Shown: positions 27,581-36,171 of the stretch, in pieces | Layout: each line of letters begins with the position of its first letter | How positions within the stretch are numbered: position 1 is the first letter of the stretch | Source of the DNA: Pseudomonadales bacterium | GTDB lineage: Bacteria; Pseudomonadota; Gammaproteobacteria; Pseudomonadales; Pseudohongiellaceae | Direction: 5' to 3' | Assembly: GCA_012103535.1 (NCBI GenBank) | Contig: WLWQ01000001.1 | Location: 1,844,231-1,908,230, forward strand | Length of the DNA stretch: 64,000 nt | Made by a program: the position numbers and the translations under genes | Notes under the pieces: model-generated | The model's database searches: none | What the model was told of the DNA's origin: nothing | The model's input: the letters and a program-made list of their open reading frames with translations, nothing else

Positions 27581-28251
27581 CACAGTCATCAACAGAATTA
27601 GCCGACATTATAGATCGATTTATATTTGGGCAATTGTCTGAGGAAGAGAGATCAAATTTTGAAATCTTAATGCTAAAAGATAGTAGTGTGCTAGAAGAAG
27701 TCCAGCTTCGGGAAGCACTTGTTAAGGGACTAAACGAACATAAAAGCCCGGAATCAACTTCTGCTGAAAACCAGTCAAACGATCCAAAAATCAAATCGAA
27801 TATATTAAGACCAACATTTTCACAATGGATTCAGCAACCGATTTCAATTGCTGCTACTGTATTAGTTGCAGTTGGTATTTTGTTCAACCTACCAGAGCAG
27901 AATCAAACCAGTCTAATAGCTATTCCAATGACCAATTTTAATCCCCCTCCTGAAGTTAGACTAAATTATTTACGAGGGAATGAAGACAGTATTACTACTA
28001 TTAGCAGTAATCCCCCAATTCTATTAGACATTGATCTTGGTCTTGGTCCAGTAAGTGATGGTACATTTAATGTATCCATAATTGAGGACCAATCTGGAGA
28101 AGTAATAGTTTTTCTTGAAGATGTTGAGGTAGTACAAGAAGGCTTAATCAGAATTCTCTTGTATGGAGAGTTTTCGGGTGACTACCAAGTGATTACCTCA
28201 TCTGCGGAACATGAAATTACCCGCCCACACCTCGTTAGATTTACAGACTAA
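27577..28251 (+). CDS. Probable anti-sigma factor, single-pass membrane protein
   Basis: A 224-residue protein overlapping the sigma gene by four bases. Residues 1-70 are an acidic, helical cytoplasmic region (DIIDRFIFGQLSEEERSNFEILMLKDSSVLEEVQLREALVKG) resembling anti-sigma binding domains, without the HxxxCxxC zinc site of ZAS proteins. One membrane helix (ISIAATVLVAVGILFNL) follows near residue 90. The remaining about 120 residues should be periplasmic and beta-rich. The anti-sigma role rests on gene order and layout, not on a recognised signature. Confidence 0.7.
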   Translation: MTQSSTELADIIDRFIFGQLSEEERSNFEILMLKDSSVLEEVQLREALVKGLNEHKSPESTSAENQSNDPKIKSNILRPTFSQWIQQPISIAATVLVAVGILFNLPEQNQTSLIAIPMTNFNPPPEVRLNYLRGNEDSITTISSNPPILLDIDLGLGPVSDGTFNVSIIEDQSGEVIVFLEDVEVVQEGLIRILLYGEFSGDYQVITSSAEHEITRPHLVRFTD

Positions 28252-28331
28252 TATATCTTTCAAACGAGCTAAGTAGCCGATAACTTTGTTTCAACTCAAC
28301 TACTCATAACCATTTCAATTCGATACTGATC

Positions 28332-28355
28332 TGAATTTGAATTTGAATTTGAATT
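28332..28355. repeat. Short tandem repeat TGAATT x4
   Basis: Four perfect copies of a hexamer lie in the AT-rich gap between the convergent anti-sigma and CHAT genes (28252-28542). Nothing else is seen in that gap apart from an AATTGGT/ACCAATT inverted repeat around the CHAT stop codon. Confidence 0.8.
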
Positions 28356-28542
28356 CAGAAATTTTGTCAAAATATTTCTGTATCTAGTAAGTTATGCCGA
28401 CTTATTTTCAATTCAGAATTACATGATCTAGATTTTAGTTAGTTAATCTCGTCATGTTTAAGCTAGCTCGCTTCAACCTTGTATAAGACTAAAATGGGCT
28501 AGAATTTAGATGAATGGAAAGTAATTTTCGATTCAATTGGTC

Positions 28543-31500
28543 CTAAGAACCAATTCCCGGGATAGTTGGTAACAATTCAGTTGTTGTTAATCTGTATCCA
28601 GCCCAGTAGTAAGGATCTTTGAATGAACTCTTATCTCCAATCATGGCGAGCTGTGCCGCTCGGAGTGAGGAGATTGGATCACCGCTGATAGAAAGTTCTT
28701 CATAAAAGTGCGTCATGAAAGCGGCCGACGCGCTGTCCGATACTGGCCACAATGTGCCAATTACTGATTTTGCTCCTCGAGCCAGAAACGCTCGAGTCAC
28801 ACTTAGACTACCCTCCCCTTCGAATGTTTCATCAATTGATGTATCACAGCCGCTCACAACCACAAGATTGTTATCGAATCGATAAGACAATAACTCCGTC
28901 ATCGTAACGAATCTATTCTCGCTGTCTGCGTTGGAGGAAGCGAGGACAAAACCAACATTGTCAGCACCAGAGTCCTTAAAATAACCATGTGTAGCTATAT
29001 GTAAAATTTTTGCCTGTCTGTGTTGTTCGTCGAGTAGTGCAGCCAGAGTTGCATTTTTTCCTGTAAATGAAACTACTTCATGGTTCTCTAATGTAGATTC
29101 AATCATTTTCGCTTCTTCATCTGCCCAAGGAAGAGAAGGTAAATCTTTAGCCCAGCTTCTTACACGATCAGGAGCATCAAAGTTTGATGCTTCCGAACCT
29201 AAATCTGGATTTGCGAAAACAGCCACATCGATTCTGTTGTTAGAAGTTTCGACCGAGCTTTCTGATAGTTGCAATGCAGACAATGAGGGAACAATTGAGA
29301 GTTCAAAACGGGTCATCAAATGTTTGCCATTGTTATCGAGTAGCATAGAATATGGCACTCGATTTAGTAGGCCGTCATTCACGATTAACAATCGCGAAGC
29401 AGTGATTTCGTTTAGGCTATCGGGCAAGTATGCAGATACCAAATTTAGTGCCGTGTTAGATTTGTCTTCCGAACTTACACTTCGCAGATCAACTACTGCC
29501 TCTGCTAGGTCGAACAACGTTGGTTTCGATTCCTCTTCCTCTTCCTCTTCCTCTTCGATTGGTTCAGTATGAGGACCAGTCTCTTCAAATGTGATGGTTG
29601 AATCCGTTACTGTGAATGCATATATATCGCTATCAAGAATTAGAAATCGAATCGCAGCAGTATCAGAGTCAAGCTGCTCGCGCATGTCTTGCAGCATAAA
29701 CTCAGTAGCTTCGCCACGCTGTGTTGACTGCCAAGCTTCTGCCAGGAAAAGCTCATTTTCAATATAGGCGTTTTGTCGAATTTCGTCGTTGGACTCCAAG
29801 TATTCTGCTCGTTGATCTGCAAGTTCGCTAATTGTATTGAGACGATCGGGGCTGGCAGCAAGATCTGCTTGCCCTGAAATCATTCGGCGCAAATTGATAG
29901 ATTGCATACGTTCGATAGTGCGCAACATTTCGATAGGGTCAATTTTTGTCTCGACTTGTGATCTAAGTACCGTTTCTACAATTGGATAATTACGAGCGCT
30001 CCAGGCAGGACCAAGTCGCTGAGGTTCTAAAACAGAAAAGAATGATTCCACTGCTGCTAAAGTTTGGTTGCTGATTTCTAATACAGAATTGTGGTCTCCA
30101 CGATCCTGATAGACCAACATTGCTTTATATAGCACCTCAATTCGCGCAATGGGATCTAGAAGCCTTGGTACATAATCCAATGCAAATTCCAGATGTTTAT
30201 TGGCCTCATTCTCGTTCCCAGCCAATTGCATAATGAGTGCGCTTCGGATCATTGAGCGCGAACGAAGTATTAATTCGTTGTCAACATCGGAGTTCTCCTC
30301 TAATAATGCTCGAGCAATTGACAGGTGTTCACTTGCATCAGCAAAATTATTTGCAAGCCGGAGGTCTTCGCTTAGTTCAAGTGCAGCTTCAACCTCCAGA
30401 GTAAGGTTTTGTTGTTGCCTAGAACCTGCGAGGCATTCACGATGAAGTGCGATAGCTTCATCCAAGCGTCCATCATTGCGTTCCACAGTCCCCAATACGC
30501 ACTGAGCGATAGGTATGCGTGCAAGCTCTCCTGCCTGTCTTGCCGAATCAATACCTTCACTTAAATAACTTCGGGCCCGATCCTGTTCACCTAAATCACG
30601 ATAGACTTTCCCGAGATTGATTAGTGCTGTAGTTCGTGAAAACGGGCTAAATCTACCTTCAACTATTCGAAGAGACTCGCGCAAATTTCGTTGCGCATTC
30701 TCATAATCACCCAATCGCATATAATTGGTCGCGATATTGTTGAGTATCAGACCGCTGGTGGCGTGCGAATCAGATGCGTTCGCAAGATTTAGACCTTCGA
30801 AGGCGATGTTGTTCGAACGCTCCAATAAAGGCTGCTTCTCAGCAGCTGTACTGGCAAGCCAAGCACGTCGAATATCTGTATACATTTGCATGTTGTGGTA
30901 GCTGGCGAGAGTTGGAGTGTGCCACGACACTAAATCCATTGCTTGGTTTATATAGCGTTCACCGATATCTGTTTGACTGTCGAGCAGGTAAGCGTAACCA
31001 ATAGAGTGACGAATAGAAGCTTCAAGCCCAGCCCAGCTCTCAGGCCATTCGCGATTTTCCAGCAAAGCAATCAATTGTTTTCTTGCTTCGGCTCGCGTGT
31101 CTGCGTCTTCAACCTTGACACTTTCTTTGATCGCTGGGATTGCAGATTGCAAGAATATGTCATTAACACTGTTTGAAAGTGCTGCAATGAATAAGTCCTC
31201 GGATTCACCATCGTATTGACTGGACGAGCCAATAGCACCGTACAGCGCAGCGTACTGGCGAAGTCTAACGAGATCCGCGTCGATTGAATCCGCAGGTGTT
31301 TCTTGTATGAGATTTAGATAGAGGGCAAGAGCTTCTTGGGTTTTACCGTTTGCCCACAAACGAGCGGCGGTAGTTAGTTTCCTGGCTAATTCTTTTGCTT
31401 GAATGGAAGGATCAGCTAAAGTTTCCAGAATATTGGGTGGACCACGACTAAAAGTATCAGCTTCCAGTGAGTAACCTTCTTTTGATGTAAGCAATATCAA

Positions 31501-31728
31501 AGGCATTCGTGCGCTACCGGGAACATCTAGAGTCTCAGTCTCCCCGTCACTCACAAAATTCAAAGCACCGTCCGGAGCAACGAAAATTATAGACTGATCA
31601 GTATAAGATTCTCGCCAAGGCAAGCTCACTTCGTCCGCCAACAACAAGACGAAGGAAGCTATTACAAAAAAGCCAATCAGCCAAAAACTAATGCGGTTCT
31701 TATTCACTTTGGTTAGCGACAACCCCAT
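28543..31728 (-). CDS. Membrane-anchored TPR-CHAT protease
   Basis: A 1061-residue protein. One helix near the N-terminus (SFWLIGFFVIASFVLLLAD, residues 14-32) after basic residues predicts a cytoplasmic N-end and a periplasmic body. Residues 110 to about 560 are TPR-like helical repeats. Residues from about 800 form a CHAT caspase-like peptidase: the catalytic His in ILHIATHGYF near 912 and the Cys in VVVSGCDTS near 960, then SVTRAFLARGAKSVIGTLWPVSD and the closing DPYYWAGYRL. An acidic run of nine Glu sits before the CHAT part. It overlaps the 148-residue gene upstream by 16 bases and is the last gene of a peroxidase operon. CHAT proteases are usually switched on by a sensor and cleave a specific partner; the partner is unknown. 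Confidence 0.92.
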   Translation of the reverse strand: MGLSLTKVNKNRISFWLIGFFVIASFVLLLADEVSLPWRESYTDQSIIFVAPDGALNFVSDGETETLDVPGSARMPLILLTSKEGYSLEADTFSRGPPNILETLADPSIQAKELARKLTTAARLWANGKTQEALALYLNLIQETPADSIDADLVRLRQYAALYGAIGSSSQYDGESEDLFIAALSNSVNDIFLQSAIPAIKESVKVEDADTRAEARKQLIALLENREWPESWAGLEASIRHSIGYAYLLDSQTDIGERYINQAMDLVSWHTPTLASYHNMQMYTDIRRAWLASTAAEKQPLLERSNNIAFEGLNLANASDSHATSGLILNNIATNYMRLGDYENAQRNLRESLRIVEGRFSPFSRTTALINLGKVYRDLGEQDRARSYLSEGIDSARQAGELARIPIAQCVLGTVERNDGRLDEAIALHRECLAGSRQQQNLTLEVEAALELSEDLRLANNFADASEHLSIARALLEENSDVDNELILRSRSMIRSALIMQLAGNENEANKHLEFALDYVPRLLDPIARIEVLYKAMLVYQDRGDHNSVLEISNQTLAAVESFFSVLEPQRLGPAWSARNYPIVETVLRSQVETKIDPIEMLRTIERMQSINLRRMISGQADLAASPDRLNTISELADQRAEYLESNDEIRQNAYIENELFLAEAWQSTQRGEATEFMLQDMREQLDSDTAAIRFLILDSDIYAFTVTDSTITFEETGPHTEPIEEEEEEEEESKPTLFDLAEAVVDLRSVSSEDKSNTALNLVSAYLPDSLNEITASRLLIVNDGLLNRVPYSMLLDNNGKHLMTRFELSIVPSLSALQLSESSVETSNNRIDVAVFANPDLGSEASNFDAPDRVRSWAKDLPSLPWADEEAKMIESTLENHEVVSFTGKNATLAALLDEQHRQAKILHIATHGYFKDSGADNVGFVLASSNADSENRFVTMTELLSYRFDNNLVVVSGCDTSIDETFEGEGSLSVTRAFLARGAKSVIGTLWPVSDSASAAFMTHFYEELSISGDPISSLRAAQLAMIGDKSSFKDPYYWAGYRLTTTELLPTIPGIGS

Positions 31729-32159
31729 TTGCCCATATCACCATCTTCCCAGATTATGGCATGTAACATTCTGATCTTCTCTTTTCCCTCTTCATCTTCA
31801 TAGTTTTCAAGGGTTATGACTTCGTGGATACTTTGAGTTTCTTCGCTACCCGGCAAGAGAACCTGAGTTTTCATTTGAGTAGAGGTAACGATGCCCATTC
31901 CAAACAGAAACAACGCGCCTTCCAAGGCAGCTCGCCCAGGCCAATCCGGTTTAGATTGATCAGCAGTTACTTTGAAATAAGGAACTTCATAAGGTTCGGG
32001 GCCCTTTGACTTAACTTTTCCGGCTTTAGAAAACGTTAAGATCTGATTTTTTGGTGGGTAATATCCCATTTTTGCAGCGTCCGACATCCGCGGATAAGGC
32101 AATTCCTCAACTGTCCAATCGCCTGCAAAATCATTATAAGTCCATAAACTCATTTTCAT
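31713..32159 (-). CDS. Hypothetical protein (148 aa) between haem peroxidase and CHAT protease
   Basis: I do not recognise the family. The protein starts MKMSLWTYNDFAGDW and has a compact mixed composition with no signal peptide or clear membrane helix; LEGALFLFGMGIV is the only hydrophobic stretch. The sequence is rich in Trp and Tyr and ends MGKWGCR. Its last 16 bases overlap the start of the CHAT gene, and it begins 27 bases after the peroxidase stop. Tight coupling suggests a partner, regulator or substrate of the protease or the peroxidase. Confidence 0.75.
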   Translation of the reverse strand: MKMSLWTYNDFAGDWTVEELPYPRMSDAAKMGYYPPKNQILTFSKAGKVKSKGPEPYEVPYFKVTADQSKPDWPGRAALEGALFLFGMGIVTSTQMKTQVLLPGSEETQSIHEVITLENYEDEEGKEKIRMLHAIIWEDGDMGKWGCR

Positions 32160-32186
32160 GTATCCTCTATTGATTGATTTAATTGG

Positions 32187-33500
32187 TTACATTGGCAAAA
32201 CGTTCCAGACAAGCTCATTCATAGTCCAGGGATTTCCAGAAGGGGGTGGGATAACAGCTTTTCCATGATGCGGAGAATTATTGAGCAGGCCCATCATAAC
32301 ATCTGCAACCAAGTAACTTCCGAGTGGTCCTAGTTTAGCATTGCCACCGATAACATCTGCCTCAGCTAACAAGTAATACCATAGTGGTGTTTGCAATCCA
32401 AGATTAGTATCGTCTAGTAAGTTTTGAATATTCAATTGGGTAGCTGTTAGGGAATTAATCCCTAATGCGTTTTTAATCGCAGGGGCAATGGCTTGAATGA
32501 TATCCTGACCGCTGGGTAGTTCAAGTTCATTGCCACGGAGTAAATTTCTTTTCGCTATGTTTACTTCAGGAAAGTCTCCGGTAGGTTTAATTTTCAGATT
32601 GATTATTGGAGATAAGCCACGTGCAAAGTTTTTTTCAAGACCAGCTGGTAGCGCACCCCAATCAAAGAACATGCTACGCCAGTCAATCCTTTCCGATTCG
32701 AGAAGACCAGGAAGTCTACTTCTGCTGAATCGGTGCCGCCCGGTCATAGTAAGAAAATGCTCCAATGGTCTTATTTGATTTGCCCTCGGCGTGTATTGAT
32801 TGAGTACCATGGCGTGTCCAAACCGAAATGCTGCTCCGGCAAACTCTCTCGGAACGCGAAGCTGATTCCAAGATAGGTGGTTTCCTTGTATAACCATTTC
32901 ATCGTACACAGTTGCATCTAGTATTTTGCTTAGAAAATCGGTTTTTATCAGTTCATGATAAATCCGTATGGTATTTTCTTTTCCAAACTTGAAACGATCC
33001 GATCTGTTGTTTATCCCAGCACCATGATTTTCGATCAGGTAATTGTGAAGCCGCAAGAAAAGCACATGAATCTGGGCTACAAAAAGATTGTCCTCATTTC
33101 GGTCATCAGGAATAAGGGGCATCCCGTTGGCATCTCTGGGAAGATCGGACTTAGCCCATTGACCAGTATCACTATAAGTCAAGTCCACCTTCATACTGCC
33201 ATCTGGCTCAACTGCAATTATAAAGCCACGTGTATCCAGACCGCCGTATACGGGATCTAAGTCTAACGCTGGATTGCGTTCCTGTATTGGTTCACTGCCA
33301 TGCTTTACAGGTCGCTCTTCATCTGTCGACAATTGCGTCAGGTCATGGGCGATGAATTGCCCAAAATAAGTATACCCGGCCGGAGGTCCACCGCTAACCG
33401 GATTACCCGCCAGCATGGCTGTTCCTAGTTTCTTCAGTTCCTCTTCATTAAACTGACGACTAAGGTTTGGAAACATTCTTGGAAGCATGTCAAAGAGCAT
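32187..33500 (-). CDS. Animal-type haem peroxidase
   Basis: A 437-residue member of the animal haem peroxidase (peroxidasin-cyclooxygenase) superfamily, which uses H2O2 to oxidise halides or organic substrates. The distal haem motif is clear: YTYFGQFIAHDLTQLS with His52 and the following Asp. The helix with the conserved Asn/Arg pattern is VAQIHVLFLRLHNYLIE. The proximal haem ligand is probably the His in FAGAAFRFGHAMVLNQY near residue 224. No signal peptide is seen, so it is likely cytoplasmic or exported by another route. The length is at the short end of the superfamily. It is the first gene of an operon with a small protein and a CHAT protease, an unusual setting. Confidence 0.92.
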   Translation of the reverse strand: MLFDMLPRMFPNLSRQFNEEELKKLGTAMLAGNPVSGGPPAGYTYFGQFIAHDLTQLSTDEERPVKHGSEPIQERNPALDLDPVYGGLDTRGFIIAVEPDGSMKVDLTYSDTGQWAKSDLPRDANGMPLIPDDRNEDNLFVAQIHVLFLRLHNYLIENHGAGINNRSDRFKFGKENTIRIYHELIKTDFLSKILDATVYDEMVIQGNHLSWNQLRVPREFAGAAFRFGHAMVLNQYTPRANQIRPLEHFLTMTGRHRFSRSRLPGLLESERIDWRSMFFDWGALPAGLEKNFARGLSPIINLKIKPTGDFPEVNIAKRNLLRGNELELPSGQDIIQAIAPAIKNALGINSLTATQLNIQNLLDDTNLGLQTPLWYYLLAEADVIGGNAKLGPLGSYLVADVMMGLLNNSPHHGKAVIPPPSGNPWTMNELVWNVLPM

Positions 33501-34293
33501 CTGTCTACTCGCTAATTTTTTTTATTAATTTTTGTTATTCGTTTTTGCTATCAATTCAACATTATCACAGTGGTGATGCCTGCAGAAGTACTCGACGAAG
33601 CGATAATAGAGCCGTCTTGATCAGTCTTCTCATATAATAAGTGTAAGATACGTTCAAATCCCCTCACCTAAATAGCTTATGGGCGCAGAATGCTTTCGAA
33701 TTCTCACCAAGTCCAGTTTGTTAGGTTTTCACAACTAATGGTCCTCGCGAAATGAAATTAGTCTATGTTTACGATGTTGACTTCCGTGAACATTCGATCG
33801 TGCCTGATCTATTCAATTGGTCTATTTACAATTTATTGGTCAGGTGTACTGATATTAGTTCGAGTTGCATGTCTCTCAAATCCATACTGTTGCTGACTCT
33901 ACCCGTCTTCAGAAACTCTCCAATTATTTGGTCAAGCCTCAAATGCAATTAGTACTGAATAGCTCAATTTCTATCAACCCTCACATATCCAGCTAGTAAT
34001 CGTCCTCCTCTTTATAGGCGGCTCAGTAAGATCATGCGCTATGAGAAATCTCGTTTCGAAGGGGGCTTTCCGCTTAGCTGCTTTAGATTAAGTGATTAGA
34101 GTGGAATTACCATGATGAAGTACCGCTCTGACTCCCTGACTTTCTCTCATCTCAAAATTTTCTAATGCATCGTGCATTTATAGGTTTCCTAGTGAATCGA
34201 ACACAGTCAAATACTTACCCTCTTGTCGAGACAATTGGAAAGTTCATTGCACTAAAGGATGAAACTAATTAATGAAACACATGGAGAATTGAA
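33501..34293. other. Intergenic region without a supported gene
   Basis: About 790 bases separating the divergent peroxidase operon and the next plus-strand gene. It should contain the peroxidase promoter. A 66-codon frame at 33752-33952 has no ribosome site or domain and is not called. No tRNA-like cloverleaf was found. Confidence 0.45.
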
Positions 34294-34992
34294 ATGAACT
34301 TTTATCGAGTAGTTTTTCTACTGTTGTTAGTATTTCCAATTACAAGTTTCGCTGCGGATTTGGAAATTCAAAAAGTCTACAGAACCGGGACAGAGATAAA
34401 TGTCAGTATTGATGCAGCAAATTTCAATATTGACGCAGGAGCCCAATCTAAATTTACGGTATTAGACAACAGTTCTGATGACCATTACGCAATAACTTTT
34501 GAATCAATTTATCCTGGTTCTTCTTCTGCAGAGTATGGCAAAACATATTTCCTAGAAAAAGATCTTGATAATGATGTGCCAGTAGAAAATTTAGTTCATC
34601 AGAGTTTTAGTGGATTCTCGAGTGGCCCACTGGTTGTACCATTTAAATATCGAACAAACGATAACACGCTTAGCGGTGAAGCCACGGTTGGATATTATGC
34701 TGGATGGAATTATGAAACTAATTTTGGCGGCAATCTGCCTTTTGGAACATTCATTACTGTAACTCCTTTTCTCTCAGCTGGATTGACTCAAGTATCTGTG
34801 GCAGAGGAAGATGCTATGGGACAGATTTCTACTGAAAATAAATCCGGTTTTACATGGGCAACAGGTTTTTTGATAAAAAATTGGGATAATCTAAATATTG
34901 GACTTGTTTATGGACAAGACAGAATCGGTGATAGTCAGTGGGAACATGAGGGAGAAGGTTGGTTAAGTCTTTCGGTTGGCTGGGAGCTTTAA
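34294..34992 (+). CDS. Secreted or outer-membrane beta-rich protein
   Basis: A 232-residue protein with a strong GGAGA ribosome site and a signal peptide ending at TSFAAD. The first half has alternating strands like a secreted beta domain. The second half (GEATVGYYAGWNYETNF, PFGTFITVTPFLSAGLTQVSV, SGFTWATGFLIKNWDNLNIGLVYGQD) has the amphipathic strand pattern and terminal aromatic residue (LSLSVGWEL) of a small outer-membrane beta-barrel. The family is not recognised. Confidence 0.7.
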   Translation: MNFYRVVFLLLLVFPITSFAADLEIQKVYRTGTEINVSIDAANFNIDAGAQSKFTVLDNSSDDHYAITFESIYPGSSSAEYGKTYFLEKDLDNDVPVENLVHQSFSGFSSGPLVVPFKYRTNDNTLSGEATVGYYAGWNYETNFGGNLPFGTFITVTPFLSAGLTQVSVAEEDAMGQISTENKSGFTWATGFLIKNWDNLNIGLVYGQDRIGDSQWEHEGEGWLSLSVGWEL

Positions 34993-35122
34993 ATTAGATT
35001 GCTTAATAGTAAAGTAATTCAACCTAATTGTATTTGTTATCTAAGTCAGAGCAGTCTACAAAAGAATTGAACTTTGGGTCTATTGGGCAGTAAATTTTCT
35101 AAATGAATTTAAAGGAATCATT

Positions 35123-35917
35123 ATGAGTCCAATTTTATTACTAATTCTAATCGCACTTACGGTCACCTTTCTATTTGTGCCGCTATATCGTGCGCGCATC
35201 CATGCTTCTGCCAATCATCAACGACCGGAATTCGACTACCACGTATTGCGTACGTTGGTTGGCCTAATTGCATTAAGTATTGCTGCTTTCAGTGTCCTGG
35301 CGACTCAACCGGGCATAACCATTGATTCCATCAGTGCGGCTTATCACACTGATGGGCACGACCTTTTCGTTGGTCAGCTACTGATTGTGTCAGCCTTCTT
35401 GTTGGCATATCAGGGGCATGAACGGGAAGGCCCAAATCCTGCAAAGGGCAGTAAAACCGAATTCGTTTCTGCCAAGGTAGGCTCAATTTGTGTTGCGCTA
35501 ACCGCTCTACTTCCCACGAGCGATTGTCCGTTAGGTGATGCGCAAATCTGTGCCAGCAATGTTCCGCAATATTTTAATATGAGCATAGTACAGACCGGTG
35601 TTTGGCATACGAGGTTTGCAGCAGTTTTCTTCATTGTCTTGGCGGTCATTCTGGGAATTTTTGTTTGGCGAGCTTGGTTAATAAATACTAACTGGTCTAA
35701 GGTGCGAGCTATCGCATATTCAATTTTTATGCTCGGAATGCTTTATGCGGTGGTTATATTCCTCTTTTTTGCTACTGAAAGAAGGGTGTTTTACGCTGAA
35801 GCGATTGCGCTTGTGTCATTCGGATTTGGTTGGATCTTAGCCGGAACACACGAATGGCTAGGTGAAAAAGCTGAAGCTCTCAAGAATTCCAACATGTTTC
35901 GGAAACAAACCAGTTAA
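35123..35917 (+). CDS. Polytopic membrane protein, about six helices
   Basis: A 264-residue inner-membrane protein with an AAAGGA-type ribosome site. Helices are seen at about 3-20, 45-62, 85-100, 125-140, 165-187 and 200-220, with another near 235. The segment between helices 2 and 3 (DSISAAYHTDGHDLFVGQLL) resembles a motif of uncharacterised bacterial membrane proteins related to DUF998. No transport or enzymatic motif is visible. It lies between a beta-rich secreted protein and the PBP-like repeat protein on the same strand. Confidence 0.75.
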   Translation: MSPILLLILIALTVTFLFVPLYRARIHASANHQRPEFDYHVLRTLVGLIALSIAAFSVLATQPGITIDSISAAYHTDGHDLFVGQLLIVSAFLLAYQGHEREGPNPAKGSKTEFVSAKVGSICVALTALLPTSDCPLGDAQICASNVPQYFNMSIVQTGVWHTRFAAVFFIVLAVILGIFVWRAWLINTNWSKVRAIAYSIFMLGMLYAVVIFLFFATERRVFYAEAIALVSFGFGWILAGTHEWLGEKAEALKNSNMFRKQTS

Positions 35918-36171
35918 CACACAACATAACTGATACGAATTATATTCCTGGCGGTTCCTGCATGTAGAGTAATATTAAGTTTTGTTGACTTCCCCACGAA
36001 GCATGTGATATCAAAATTTTTATCCAGGGTCGAAGAAATCGTTTAACAAACATCGGCCCTTGTCTCTTAAAATAGTCAAGAAATTTGCAAGTATTGAAGA
36101 TGAAATAATGAATTGAAGTCGTATTCCAATTCCAATCAAGTCAATAATTAAAGAGCTTTTGGAAGAACGAA

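Noticed and set aside
33752..33952. 66-codon plus-strand frame
   Set aside because: No ribosome site, no domain, and composition like the surrounding intergenic DNA.
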